A stretch of DNA of 64,000 nucleotides from Tyto alba (lineage: Eukaryota; Chordata; Aves; Strigiformes; Tytonidae). Shown one piece after another: positions 33,831 through 46,667 of this stretch (within the stretch, counting starts at the first letter, position 1; each line of letters opens with the position of its first letter). The stretch spans positions 6,913,427 through 6,977,426 of the forward strand of contig NW_024881296.1 in NCBI RefSeq assembly GCF_018691265.1, written 5' to 3'. Both the position numbers and the translations under genes were made by a program. Under the pieces are notes generated by a model, which was not told where the DNA came from, made no database searches, and worked only from the letters and a program-made list of their open reading frames with translations.

Positions 33831-36553
33831 TTTGGACCCTGATAGCTTTAGCGAAGTCCCATGGGCTCCCTCTGGCCCTTTCCACTTTTCAGGCAAACAC
33901 AGTTTTAGCGAATAAACTATTTTAGGAGGGACCTTCTCCTTGTAAATGCAATTCAGTTTAGAGATTCTAAGCCAAATCAGGCTGCCCTTGAGCCCTGACA
34001 GTTTGGGGTGGAGGAGGAAGCACTCTACCCTCATACAGGTTCAAACTGAAAATCGTGGGCATATGAACTGGTAATAGCTGGGGCCAGACGCTTCAAGCTT
34101 GATTAGAAATTTTTTGCCTGTAGATTTCATAGAGAGCAAAAGCTAGTTTTGAAGAGAGTCGAGTTCAGCATTTTTAAAGCAGCAGTTATGTAAACCAAGC
34201 ATTAGATAGAAGCACATCTCAGCATCTCTGTGCCTTTGTAAATAAATTTTAAGAGATGCATTTTTTTAAAAAAGTTCTGTAGGTGAACATATGTCTTTCC
34301 ATTGATAAAATCCGGAGGCTCAACATCTTGAATAACTTTGAATCAAAACTTGTGCATGTCTTTGATGAAAATTCAGTATAAAAGGCGTGCAAAGTTAGTA
34401 AAACATGAAGTGACTTAATAATTGCTGCTACAACTGGGAGCACTTACTGGGGAAAATTGCAAGTTTTGTTCCAGAGGAGCAGCAGACTGCAGCTGCCTCC
34501 AGGGACCTGGTGGAGATAAGCCCTCCTTACCGCAGGATGTGTGGGCTAGGAGCCTCCTCCACTCCCATGACAGGCTGCGCCTCGGCTCCTGACTGGAAGC
34601 AGCATGCAGGAACCTCCAGAGGTGTCCCTGCCTTCCTGAGCACCTTCCACGGGCTTCCGAGTGGCAGGGGACGGTTTGACACAGGGGTCACAAACAGCAT
34701 TACAGACATGAGTTTAGTCAGCAGCAGGTAAACATCCCCGTCCTCCTTGTACAGCTGTTCAGTTGGACTCCCAGCCTGGCTCCAGAAGCATCGGGGCTAT
34801 AGCAATAAACATCCACATCCTCTGCAAAGAGGGGAATCTCCTGGGAATCAGAGCATGGTGTCTGACGAAGGAAAAGCTCACCCAGAGCCAGATTACAAGA
34901 AAAAAAATGATAGCTAGTGCTGCTTTGGACTGGCCAAGACAGTGCCTCCATGCTCCTGTCTTAGATTGGGTCTCCCAGGCACTTGCCCTGGCTGTGCTTG
35001 GGTTCATAAGGCATAGGAGCATCCAAGAGCATGGGCTGGGGTACTTCGGAGTGAAACAAAAGCAGAAGTCGCATTCTGGTTGCTAGGGGTAGCTCAGCCT
35101 GCTATAGAGTCACCCTCCACCGCAGAGAGGACATCTGCTTCTGGACACCATCTCTGCCGCTCAGGGGTCCGTCCCTGCTGCCCCATGCTGGCCAGTGGCA
35201 CTGGAGGCACCACCTCTGTGCTCAGATCTCCTCTTTAGCTGAACCCTTATTCACTGTTCCCAAGGAAAATGTTGCACAGAGAAATGTGTGCCAGGACAGC
35301 ACAGCAGAGCTGAGAAGATGGCCCAGGCCATCTTCACCTAGGACCAGACATCACTCAGTCGCTTTCCCCTGTATCTGTTCAAAACATGAACCTCCACAGA
35401 CACTAGCTTTTACCAGGGAAAAACCCCATCAGGCAGGGACATTGGGGAAGCCCTCCAGGTGTGCCAGTCCCAGCCTGTGCCTGCTGTTCTGCTCCGCCCA
35501 GAGAGGGACAAGGAGCAGGGCAGCTACTGGGTACCTTTCTGACAGGGAAAACAAAAGGGAAGAGAAAGACTGAGAAAAAAAAAAAAAAAAAAGAAAGTCA
35601 TCTGGACTCTACCATGAATGCTTCATCCTGTTGTCCTAAAGACAAGTTTTGGACCTGTAAGGCATCAAAGGCTTATAAATATCAGTAGAAGGATGGTCTT
35701 TGTCTGCTAGCTCTTACAAAAGAAGCTTGTGGGAAAAAATCTATACTTTTCTTCTCCCTAAAGGCACTATCTTTCACTATAGTTATGTGGCAGGTTTGCA
35801 GATTTCATCAGTGGGACAGCTTTTCTGCAGTTAATTAGCTATGTTCTTAATAATAGGTATAAAAGTCAGACAAAGGGAACAACAAGGAAGCCTTTGCATG
35901 CTTTTCAAGAACTCTCCATGGCTCTAAAACTTGAATTTGTTGACAGCAGACCTTTAAGAGCGTGCACCTATGTATGTGTGGTCTCTAGCCATGCAGCACA
36001 TATTGCTGCATCTGTCTCTGTAAGAAGTGCAAGACACAAAAAATATTGTATGGAATATCTGGTTTTGAACTCTTCACAATAAACAGCAGCTTTAATGTGC
36101 TGCTTTTCTTCACAAGGTCATTGCTGTAGTAAATGCCCTCTGCTTTGATTTTCAGGTAGTACAACAATACAGATTAACAATTACAAATAAACTGCCTGCT
36201 CAGAATGAACAAACAGTGCACTGATAACCGGCTTTAGATGATATCTGTGTTTGGTGTTGCTCAGAGTCTGAGGATATAAAGAACACAGAATATGCACTTC
36301 AGCTTTTTCTTGCCCACCTTTTCCACCCCAAACTCCCAGTCTAACATTTTTGTGATTTGTGATAGAGGTCCATGGGAAGAGAGGAGCCACTGTAGTGACA
36401 GCTTTCTACTCAGCATCATACATCACTGTCTCAAGTTATTCTTAGTGATGCTTGGAAAGCAGTCAGAGCAATCTGTGAAACTAGCCAGTGATGCTGACAG
36501 CATCTTACCACTATTATGATGATGTATACAGTGCTAGCTAATAAGGCCAGGGG
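33831..36553. other. Unassigned non-coding DNA, about 2.7 kb
   Basis: No gene recognised. The longest frame is 107 codons (34763-35086, +). An 18-base A run lies at 35575-35592. A donor-like 'cag/gtaaac' at 34729 follows an open frame beginning at 34510, but no good acceptor was found. Confidence 0.4.
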
Positions 36554-36664
36554 AAAACAAACAAACAAACAAACAAACAAGCAAACAAACAAACAAAAAC
36601 AAAAACAAAAACAAAACAAAACCAAAACCAAAAACAAACAACCTCACAAAACCAAACAAAGCAA
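36554..36664 (+). repeat. (CAAA)n / (CAAAAA)n microsatellite
   Basis: About ten caaa units with one g interruption, then caaaaa and ccaaaa variants, about 110 bases in all. The largest simple repeat in the window. The long 102-107 codon frames across it, on both strands, are products of the repeat. Confidence 0.9.
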
Positions 36665-39600
36665 AAGAACATACTCTGTTTTCCATTTTTTTCAGAGGCA
36701 TCAGCATGAGGGATTTCAGGGAAGGGAGGGATGGAGTGAGTTAGGACTGAGAAAGGACACTGAAAAGGACACCAAAAAAATGTCCAAAATAGAAAGCCTC
36801 TCTTCAAGCTCCCTTCTTGTTCATTATAGATTAATTTGATTGTCAATAATTCTGACTCAAAGAAATGAGAATTACTGGGCTGGATTTAGGAAAGCTTAAA
36901 ATTCAGTGTGGTTTCAGAAACAAGAAGAGAGAAAAATTTGACCTTGTTATACAGGGAACTGAATGTCTCAGGGAGGTATCCTTTGCTGATGTACATGAAG
37001 GCAAACTTCATGCTTGGCAATGAAACTGTGCTGATTTATGCCAACTGAGGCTTTGGCCTGGGTAGAGGAATCTGCTATTGCATTCCTTCCACTGCAAAGG
37101 TTTTCAGAGCTCCACATCTCTCGTGATGCCCATTATAAACAGTTATTGTCAAACGATTATACTAAAACCTAGGCATAGAAAAACAAGTAAGCTACTGGCA
37201 TGAAAAGAATGCAGGGGAGACATCAGTGAAAATACAGTCATGGTAAGATCTATTAAATTGTTGAATGCTTGCTCAGGGAGCTGAAAAAGCAACATTACTT
37301 GAATCTTTGGTCTTTGAGGGGCCAAATGCATATATTACAGGGAGGAATAATCCTGCCCCTGTGTCATGAAGAGGAGGACATCCAATTTTTTGCACGGCTG
37401 ACTTCTGCTGTGTGTGGAACAAGGCGACTGGGAGAAGGATCAGTCAGCACGAGTGCTTAGTGAGCCTGATGTCCTTGTGCTGTCGGAGTTGGTAACAAGA
37501 TGAGCAAGGCACAAGGCTATTTTCCATCCATGATAGTAAGACCTAAGTTCTGATTAAAATGTAGGATTTTTCAAGTAGTTTGTAGCTGCCTTGGGGGCAA
37601 AGGGGCTGTCCAGCAGAAGTTTGTTCTTATTCCAGGAGATTCCATCAGCAGTGCTGCTAAGGGGCTGAGAGCACAGTCCTCCCACTATACCTACCTTTGC
37701 ATCAGACTCATCACAAAGGCCTACAGCTGCCCCATGGACACGGCAAGCATATCTTATTCTCTGTGTATAGACTACAGTCAGAGCCAAACATCTCCACAGG
37801 AGCTGATCAGATACTAGTAGCAAGCACTTCCCCAGTTCAAATCGTTATTGTTTGCTGAAAAACAAACAGCAGGAGCTAAACAGAGAGCTTCAGTTTGTAA
37901 GAATACGGTAGAGTCTTGACCTCATAAATCTGGAGGGACTGGTTCACCCCAGGCCCTGCGCACACTCTGTGGGATCTTACAGACACAGCATGCATTGAGT
38001 AAGGATTTCTAGAAACCCTGGTACACAGACTCTTTTCCAGCCATCCTTGGAAGAGGCAACCAACAACAGTAGACTGATCCAACAGTCCTCTCTGGCACCT
38101 CCATAGGCACTGGGAGCAGGATTCAGAGACCCAAAGAGGGACTTCAGTGATCTAAAAGTGAGGTGTTTAATGCAATCGGATCAGCCAGACTCCCTCCACA
38201 GTGCCTGGAGGAAGACAAGCACATCCAGAGGACATGTCTATGAGCCTTGGATGTCTGCTGTGGTATCCATCTAAATCAGTCTTCAGAGGTGGCTTTCCAC
38301 TGATGACTGCAGGGCCTGAATGACTGATTGAGAAGAGATGCCTTGTCTTACTTTTATATAGCTAACATCAGATTAAATTAATTGTCTTCCCCTCTTGTGT
38401 TCCAGTTCCCCAGAAAGGAACGCAAAACTTATTGAAATCATGATTTCTGAATCAAGCCCATCATGGGGAGAGACAGACAATGTTAGAAGCAAAGAAACTT
38501 CAGCAAAGAGCACAAGTGACTCCAAATGATGTTCATCTTTCTCCTTATAGATTTCCTCATGTCTCAGGGGCAGCAGCAATGAAAGGTGTACAAATATTGG
38601 TACTACAGCAAAAGGCAGAGACATTTGGAATAAGGAGTTCACTTACTGTTACTCATATCAAGCACCATAGATTCACAGCACAGTTAGGAGCCCTTCCACT
38701 AGACAAGGCCAAGAAACACACATTTCCTGGCTCACCTGGAAATCACATTTATCTTGGCTTTAAAAATTCTAGCTCCCAAGGGACTGCAAAATCTGTAAAA
38801 CGTTAAAGAGAAAGGGTAGCCGAATGCTTCTAATACTCCAGATGGCAACAGTTAAGCTCTGAGCAATGGCCTTGTTCATCCATCTTGAGTAAGTCTAGTG
38901 TCACATACCCGCTTCCCTGGGCATGAGTAAGAGAAGCAGAGGAATAGCACAGCCTGTCAACTTGGTGTGAGTTCTTCTGCCCTGGGAAAAGGTGATGCAA
39001 CCTTCCTGAATACGTGACAGTTGCACAGGAGTGCCCAGTTGCTTAGCAAACAACACATACCTCAGTACAAAAAATCTGAACATGCATTCCATTTTACTGC
39101 TGAGGCGGCTCCAAACCAGCTGCTCTGTTGGAAAGAAAATGGGGATGTGTCTTCCTATTTTCATGATGCCAGTATTTAAAAATGCTGTGCCTGGACCCCA
39201 TCGTGCCAGCTACTGCACAAACAAGAACAAAAAACAACCCCAACAGGCAAACAAACTGCCAGGAAAGAAGGAACAGCTACTCCAGTCCCACGAGGAAAGG
39301 CTGCACCACTGCATATCAGCCTGCTGGGTGGGCTGCCGGGCTCGCCTCCAGCCCCACTGCTCTTGTGCCCGAGGAGGGGGATGAGGGCAGGCTGGAAAGA
39401 GTACAAATGAGGTAACTTTGCAGGTGTTGGAGGGGAAGCATGGGAGAAAACCTGAACCCTCCAGCCGCTCACCAAATGGGACGTGAAGATCATGTTACCA
39501 GCCCTGGTTCATTCTCACAGGCACGCTGCAGCTCTCTGGTGCACTGCACAGCCCAGCCCCAAGCAGGATGATGTGGGTAAAGCATAGGGTGCTATGCCTT

Positions 39601-39722
39601 AACACGCACTTTCTCAGCCTTTGTGGTGGGTTTAGATCTTTGTTGCTAGCTTTTATGTCGAGTATGTTAGGACTTTTTCAGACTAATGAGTTTTCAGTGT
39701 GTCTTTGTTCCTTGCCAGCTCT
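36665..39722. other. Unassigned non-coding DNA, about 3 kb
   Basis: No gene recognised. A 108-codon frame (38480-38806, +) and a 117-codon frame (39031-39384, +) show no familiar motif. A minus-strand splice-like pair near 38640-38695 encloses 52 bases closed in all three frames. Confidence 0.4.
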
Positions 39723-39744
39723 ACACACACACACACACACACAC
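39723..39744 (+). repeat. (AC)11 microsatellite
   Basis: Eleven uninterrupted ac units, a typical polymorphic dinucleotide marker. Confidence 0.95.
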
Positions 39745-41675
39745 GTACATGTATACTGCAGCTCATCTTCCAAGTTCCAAGTTCAACCATTTCTCAGAAG
39801 GATTTGGAATAGAAACAGGAGATAAAGCACTCAAAGCAGAAAGCAGGCAGGTCGCTACAGCCCACTACTGTGGCAGCGTGGAGAGTACAACCTTAAGCAG
39901 TTAAACCAGCATGTGCTATTGAATTAATGTCCAGTCCTGGTAGGCAACCCTCTTCATGCTCTGCCCTCTCCTTCTCCTGGTGTCTACTAGTACAGGTGCA
40001 GCCAAGAAAAAGCCATTCCCAGAAATATCCAGGGTTTATTGTGAGCAATGGGCAACACTGGGAAAAGGAAGGTTTGACTTCTAGATAAACTCGCAAATCA
40101 GTGCTGGTGGAGGGCATGGAAACAAAGGAAGTACCAGGCACCACTCTATGGAGATAAGCCAGTGACGTTCCTCAGTAATGCTCTGTCTTGTTTTAAAGTT
40201 CAAGGGATACTGCAGATTAACTTGCTCCCCTTGACTGGAATTCATCACTGCTAATAGAGCAGAGCCACGGGGTGAGCTGTTAGACATGCACTGGCAAGAG
40301 CAAACTGTTACTGCATGAAAATCAGCCCACATTAATGTCCTTGAAGAACCAAAGTCTGGGTGGAGGATGCACTTCCCTGCTATGCCCACAGGGGTTTCTA
40401 TTTACTAACTGGCTAGAGGGTCCACAGTTCCGTTTTTCTTGACTTTCCAGTGTCAGAGTTTGCCTTTACTACCCTCTGTTCAGCTGCACCTGCAGAAAAA
40501 TTATACAAAGGAGAAATCACAACACTGAAGCTTCAAAATCCCCAGGCAGGGCATTTTATATGTGCTTGCATGTGCATCCTTAGAAGGACTGTAATACATC
40601 TGAAGGAAGAATTTCTTCCCCTCAAAGAATAGAACAGTTGTCAAATGGTTTTTGCAATGTTTACTTTTTTGACACATCTAATTAGATGCAGCGTTATGTC
40701 TGCAATCAGACATACACCAGGTGAGAAGCCTTTCCTGTGATTTGGAGATGAGTTGTAGCTTCAAACTGTGATGCTTTTTGTTTCCCGTGTACTTGCATTG
40801 CTATACTGCTAAGATTGCGACCGTGCTGCACAACAGATCACCCACTTTGTCCTTAGAGCTGCTGAAGCCTTCATACAGCGGAGATGTGCTGCACTCTCTC
40901 ATCAAGACCTAACTTTTGTTCTTTTTACTTCTTTTCTTTCTTCCAAGTTAAGTCATAAATCAGTAAATAAGGTTGCTTGCTTCTTGATAGGAACTTTCCC
41001 TCCATAAATCACTGTGTCGCACAGAAGTCGGCCATCAGTGATACAGGCAGTGGGGCTGAGCATTACGGTGCTGTTGGAGCCCAGAAACCATGTTCTGGTG
41101 TTTGTTTATGTACAGTCACTTCCCTTCCTCCCCTGCACAAAGTCCTCTGTGGCTTTTAAAGCAAGATTGAGTGTTCTGCTGCAATTCCCCCAATCCAGGA
41201 ACAGAAACACCCGCGGAATATCTGATTGTATGTTATTTTATCCCAATTATATAGCCTCTTTATACATTAAAAAAATCTATGAAAAACATCAACACAACTC
41301 CTAAGCATGCAAGCACTCCTTGAAAACCAATTTAAATTTGTAAACTCATTTCCCACAGCTTGATGTTGCAATATGGACTCTTTGAATGCAGATATGTTTA
41401 AAGTGAAGAAAGGAAAACTGTGAAACCAAAGGATACATGCATAGAAACCGGATTTGCACATTTGTGATAAACACTTTTAGCACCTTGAAAGCATAATAAC
41501 ATGTTCACCTTCAAAGAACACCTAAGCAGTGTATCTAAAACAGTTTATATGCCATGATTGATTATAAAGCTTTTCCTCTTGCAAACACAGCATGTTATAG
41601 GTAAATTTTATTTTTTGTATTAGTTTTAAAGAAATTAAGTAATTATTTTATCTTAACATGATTTATTATTTTCAG
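39745..41675. other. Unassigned non-coding DNA, about 1.9 kb
   Basis: No gene recognised. Frames are at most 102 codons. The last 200 bases are AT-rich and lead into the exon-like unit described next. Confidence 0.4.
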
Positions 41676-41782
41676 GTATATCTATTAAACTGCAGGCTGA
41701 ATCTGGACCTGCCAGTGCTGTGGCTGATGATGTGTTTGTCCAGCATACAGCTTCAAATAAGGAAAAGCAGCACGCAACTACA
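41676..41782 (+). other. Exon-like segment, 107 bases, unknown product
   Basis: The acceptor 'tttattattttcag' ends at 41675, with a branch-point-like 'tcttaac' about 20 bases upstream. The donor 'aca/gtaaga' starts at 41783. One frame enters after two bases and is open for 35 codons, ending exactly at the donor. It reads ISIKLQAESGPASAV and continues to KEKQHATT, an amino acid mix more like a real protein than most frames here. A second frame is also open until its last codons. No family is recognised. With the open frame starting 340 bases downstream on the same strand, it makes this the most coding-like place in the window. Confidence 0.3.
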
Positions 41783-42119
41783 GTAAGAAAAATCACAAAT
41801 CCCCCTCAAAATCTGCCATAGAAGCAACATCACGGGAGATAATTAAGTCAAAGGCTCCAAGATTTTAATCCTAACTTTTTCAAATCTTGCGATATCTGTG
41901 GATACATTTTCAACTCTTCCTACTAAGAAGACCTGGAGGTGAAGTGCAGTATTTTAAAGCTCTACCACATGAGTTGTCCAGTGCTGGTAGGACTATGCAT
42001 GACTGATCAAGAGTTTTCTCAATTGCCTAGGAAAGTAAAAAAGCATGAATTAGTGACATTTCCACGGGCCTGTGTGCCTCAGTCTCTTAGACATTATCGC
42101 AAATCACAGTCCTTCTTTC

Positions 42120-42374
42120 CACCTGTGTTAAATTCAGCCTCCATCTCAGGGGAGGATGAGACTGAAGGACAAGAAGAAGATTCTAAGCAACAGAAGAGAC
42201 AGTTTTTGCCTGGCTGGGCAGAAGACATCAAAAAAAGAGAAAAGACCTGAAGACAGGGAGCAAAAGCAGGAAAGGATTGACATCGCTAAGGAATTCAACC
42301 TCCAGTCAATCCTTCCACCAAGGGAAATGAGATTGTTTTCTTTTTGTCACACAACAATATGCAAATCAATGTAA
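42120..42374 (+). other. Coding-like sequence in two overlapping frames, possible exon or pseudogene
   Basis: An acceptor-like 'ctgtgttaaattcag' ends near 42137. One frame, part of a 103-codon open frame from 41939, then encodes a charged stretch (GEDETEGQEEDSKQQKR, then LPGWAEDIKKREK) and stops at 42248-42250. The next frame, open from 42156 to 42374, takes over the charged, helix-like character just after an A7 run at 42230-42236 (EDREQKQERIDIAKE, then LPPRE). The change of frame at a homopolymer suggests a one-base indel in a pseudogene or a sequencing error, but chance and purine-rich composition are also possible. No homologue is recognised. Confidence 0.25.
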
Positions 42375-44554
42375 CTGACTGCAAAACATGCTTTTATTGA
42401 ATGTAAAAGATTTTCTTTCATAAAATTAAAAAGTGATGTTTAGAGAAAGACTTACAAAGACAACAGATTTTTTTTCCATCTCATTTAAGTTGTGATTTGC
42501 CATTCATTTACGGATACAATTGATGGCTTTTTTACGTAATATTTTAGTAAGAAATAATTAATAATATGTTCTGAAACAAGAAAATAAGTTAAAATGCACA
42601 TTATTTTTCAATACCCGGGAGATTTAGAACATTTTTTTCAATGGAAAGTCCAACTATTTTTTGTAATGATTTATTTGTGTGCTAATCTCTTCAAGTGCTT
42701 CTGCATTTGTTAACAATTATTCAGTGCTGATTACTAGAGGAGTTTTGTTACTTTGTTCAACCCACTTTACAACCTTTTTCAAAAATGCCTCGCTGTTTTG
42801 CTGTCTGAGAAGGAATGCAATCTTTTTTCAGCTGACTATGTGGAAATTGATGAAATGATCCCCAAGCTGGGGCATGCCTGTGTATGTGTCAGGGAGACAA
42901 CACAGACTTTCTGCAGTGTCACCTATACAGTGATTTCTGGAGTGATAGAGATATGATCTAGAGATGCTGTTCATGTTTGGACCAAATTGAGAAATCAGGA
43001 TTGTGACCTAATGTTACTTTTCGGCCACATAAATCACCATCAGCACCACTGAAATTATCAGACTACATTCAAATGAAGGATGTAAAACTGAGATTAGAGT
43101 TTATGTTTATAATTAACCCAGGACAGCTTGACAAACAAATTTTAATGATAGGAAGTGCAAAATACCCAGTTCTATCATCTTCACTCTGCACATATCATCT
43201 GTTCAGATGCTCCAGATGTACTTTAAGATTTATATTCTCTGTCTACATATTCCTGTCAATTAAAGCACACCTTACTCATCAGTGAGAGTTATTATCTTAT
43301 TGTATCACTAGGGCTTGGATAGTGAAGAATTATAAATTTACAATCTATTATGAAGTGATTTCCACCCACTGGGGCAAGTTGTTTTCAGGCAGAGCAATTA
43401 TTTTTTGTGGGTTTTCAGTGGCATTCAAACCTTAGCCAGAGGTTGGCCTCTTGCTTGTGCGGGTACAGATCAGACCTAGAATCAGAGGGAGGTATGCAGG
43501 ACAGGTGTTCAACTGCAGCGTTAAGATCATCTCATCTGTGTTGAGAACTGTTTTAGAACAGCTATTCTCATATGGGCCTTTCTCTACATTGTCAGAAGTG
43601 CAGCAGAATAAAAGGGCTCAACTATTCAAAGAGGTCATGAAGCTTTCGAGTCCTTAGCTGCAAACTTGCAAGCTTAGTGGTTTGCAGATATCTTTTTGGA
43701 CAAATGCATATTGCATATTGTCAGAATAGAGCTGCTTAGTAAAGAGAAAAAAAACGACTAACTGTTTTTATTGTTGGAAATGCCACATGACAAGGTCAAA
43801 ATGTTCCATAAATGGCTAGTTTTAGAAAGCTCTGGCAGAGCACAGGCCTGGCTGAACCCTGTCCCATTTTCCACCATCTCCTCTGCCCACAGGGACTCTG
43901 CTCCCTCCCAGGACAAACGGCAGCCTCGGAGGTTTCATTCCAAATCCAGACAAAACCTGCTTTGGAAATCCTGAAATCTCCTGACAATAGGATTAACCTG
44001 TCAGCTCAGCTTCCACTGTTTGATCTACGCTGACAAAGAGTGCTTAGGTAAAAGATTTAAGCTACAATTCACATCTGAGCCCCACTTAGCTCAGTCCCTG
44101 GGCTTAGGGGAGTGCTTTGTGCTCCCCATCATCGATGGCGTGAAGAAACAAACACACTGCCTTGAGTTAGGTGTCCAGGGTGGACATGGCAGGAGTGCCC
44201 AGGGACATCCCTGAGCTCTGTGTCCTTGCTGGGTAGCTCTAGGCAGAGCCCTGGCAGGGCACAGAGCTTTTGTGTTGTCCTACCAGGACTTCTCATTCTC
44301 CCAAGCAGATACCCTAGGAGAACCCAAGAGGGATAGAGATCAACAATTAAAGTATTCCTGTGTCTAAGATGGATGTTCCTAAACAGGTACTCTGCACCTC
44401 TGGGTCCCAAGGCACCTTTGACAAAGGAGCCTGGAGCATCTATATGGGCTTCACTCACTTCTGTCACCCATCATCCCAGGGAGTGGTAATGCACAGGTAG
44501 CTCTTATGACACCTTTTAATCAATAATATTCATATAGGACTTTGGCATCACTGA
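42375..44554. other. Unassigned non-coding DNA, about 2.2 kb
   Basis: No gene recognised. AT-rich at 42380-42760. Frames of 63-73 codons at 43771-44033 lie in overlapping positions on both strands. No clear repeat. Confidence 0.4.
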
Positions 44555-44697
44555 CCTCATTTTACAGTTGAGGGAAAACAAAATTTGAGAACTGAAGTGA
44601 GTTTTTCCCCAAGGTCACCCACAAGCCAGTGGCAGAGGCAGAAGAGCTCCAGGTCCCCTGAATCCCAGGGCAGTGCTCTGTGCAGAAGAGAGCATCT
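44555..44697 (+). mobile_element. MIR SINE (ancient tRNA-derived, CORE-SINE)
   Basis: In order on the + strand: 'cctcattttacagttgaggg', 'ccccaaggtcacccacaagc', 'cagtggcagaggcagaagag', 'ccaggtcccctgaatcccag' and 'cagtgctctgtgcagaagag'. This is the MIR order: 'cccattttacagatgagg', 'gcccaaggtcacacagc', 'agtggcagagc', 'cccaggtctcctgactcccag', 'cagtgctctttcca'. The tRNA-related 5' half is missing or too diverged. It is old and inactive. MIR copies are widespread in amniotes but sparse in birds. Confidence 0.85.
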
Positions 44698-46650
44698 CCC
44701 CCCAGAATCAATTTGGTGCAGACATCCAAGACCTGCTCGATCTGTCTGGGTTGCAAAGGGCAGAAGACAAACAAGGTATCTGCAGATTCCCACTTTCCAT
44801 CATATCTCTCTGAGGTGTGAATTGTGCCTGTGTCAGCTTTCTTAAAGGGATCATAATCTAACAGAAAGGAGCAGAAAAGCTGATCTGGCTGCTGCTGCAA
44901 AATGATAATCCAGAAACAATTAGGTGTCTATCCACCCTTCTTTGTTAAAAGCATGAATAGCACATGTGGGGAACATACCCTCAGATGGCTGGAAAAATGA
45001 ATTGTCTATTTTTACCAATCTTTTATTTAAATCTTGCAAGTAGTAAGAAAGCAATTTTAATAAAAAATGCTATGCATAGAAGAATTGCTCCTTTTCATCC
45101 GAAAAGTGGCAAAGTGAAGAATTTTTTTTATTTTTACTAATTTTCAATTTGATGCAGATGTGATTCCAATGCTAATTATGCCCCCCACTGCCTCTATGCT
45201 CCAGTGAAATGTGACTCCCTGATGTTTCTCATTGTCTTTTGTTTACAATTATAAGAAGTTGATTGAAATCATCTGGGTTTTGCTTCTGTACTGCTGTGGG
45301 ATTTGTACAGCAGGAACCTGTCAAACGCATGACCTTTAGCATGAGAAACTGTGGCCGATTCAGGCTGCACTCACAGCTGAAATCTTAGCATTGGACTGTT
45401 TCTCTCTCACCCCCCATATATCTGTGATGAAACAGTTCCTGAATCATGGAAGGATGATTTCAAAGTTAAGGGGAAACAGTAGGATCTTCATGAGTGAATT
45501 TTGATGCCCAATTTTGTTAAATGTTGTCTTGCTCAAGACTGTTTTTTTCTTGTGTCTCAGTTTTCTCCTGAAAAAAAAGAGACAATAATGCAGATGTGCT
45601 GTAAGAATGATTTCATTAATGTTTCCAATGCTTTGGGACAGGCTGGAGACTGGAGGGCTCTCTCAGCACCTACACACTATCTCCAGAACCAGGATCCATT
45701 AAATGAGAATGCCTGTGGCCTGGGTTTGAGTGAGTGGTGTGGGTTTTTTGGGGTATCATTTGCTGGTGACCTGCTCGTGACGTTGCCCAGACTGGACTGT
45801 CTGTGAATGTATTCACATTTGCTGGAAACGTATGAATATACGAGACATCTGTGCAACAACCATGTATCTTAGGGACAAGCAAAGTTTACATTCTAGGAAG
45901 ATAAATAATTCAGTTCACTATTAATTATATATAATGTACCTGGGCATCTTGTACATACACGTGCAACTACAATCTTTGTACTGGCAACAAAAGCATTACC
46001 AGGAAATGTTATCTGGATTTCAATGCTATATAGAGACCATTAGACAACTACAGCTCACTATCTAATGGGACAATTCAATTAATTCTATCACTTTGAAATG
46101 AAATATGTGGTAAAATTAACAACTGTCAGATTGCCTTCTGCACAGAGGAACAAGAGAAGGCTTTTTCCCTAGTTCCTAGAGATTTTTGTCCTACTTTTTC
46201 TTAAATCCTACTCCCTCCCTATAGTCCCCGGTTCCTCCACTATTCCCAGTGTTTCCCTTCTCCCAGCTAGGGCTCTTGGCTGGGTGAGGGCTGCTCCTCT
46301 GGAGAGACGGTTACAGCTGTGTGGTGCCAGTGGGCCTTTATTCGCCTTGCTCTTGCACTCTCCCACTGATTTTCACAGTACAGTTGGGAATTTAATGTCT
46401 CAGAGCTACCTCTAACACTTCATCAAATGTAACTGCAAAAAATCTAAGGGGGTTAAAAGTTTTTTGGGAGGGTAAATAATAGGCAGCTGTATAGATGGAC
46501 AGAAAGGTGGGCACAGATGGGTGGATGAATGCTGCAAACTCTGTTTTCTTAGGACACCAAGCTAACATTGAGACAAAGCTGTCCATCAACACTAGTAAAA
46601 TATATATATGCCAGCAAATGAATACTTACTTCTGAGTGGGAGCTTCAAAA
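44698..46650. other. Unassigned non-coding DNA, about 2 kb
   Basis: No gene recognised. The stretch 45120-45260 is AT-rich, with 'gctaattatg' and similar homeodomain-type words, and could be a conserved non-coding element. A C-rich pyrimidine stretch covers 46195-46265. Confidence 0.35.
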
Positions 46651-46667
46651 AGCTTCACTGTGAAGCT
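46651..46667. repeat. Perfect 17-base palindrome next to splice-like signals
   Basis: 'agcttcac-t-gtgaagct' is a perfect inverted repeat. On the minus strand it lies in a 43-base exon-like unit between an acceptor-like 'cagcctgtgcag' and a donor 'cagaa/gtaagt' at 46629. One frame of that unit is open. Evidence is too thin for an exon call. Confidence 0.5.

Noticed and set aside
36516..36846. 102-107 codon frames on both strands
   Set aside because: They are translations of the (CAAA)n microsatellite.
38644..38695. Minus-strand splice-like pair with good acceptor and donor
   Set aside because: The 52 enclosed bases contain stops in all three frames. It could only be non-coding, with no further support.
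42070..42090. 'ctgtgtgcctcagtctc' resembling MIR in reverse orientation
   Set aside because: Only about 17 bases match and the flanking MIR blocks are absent.
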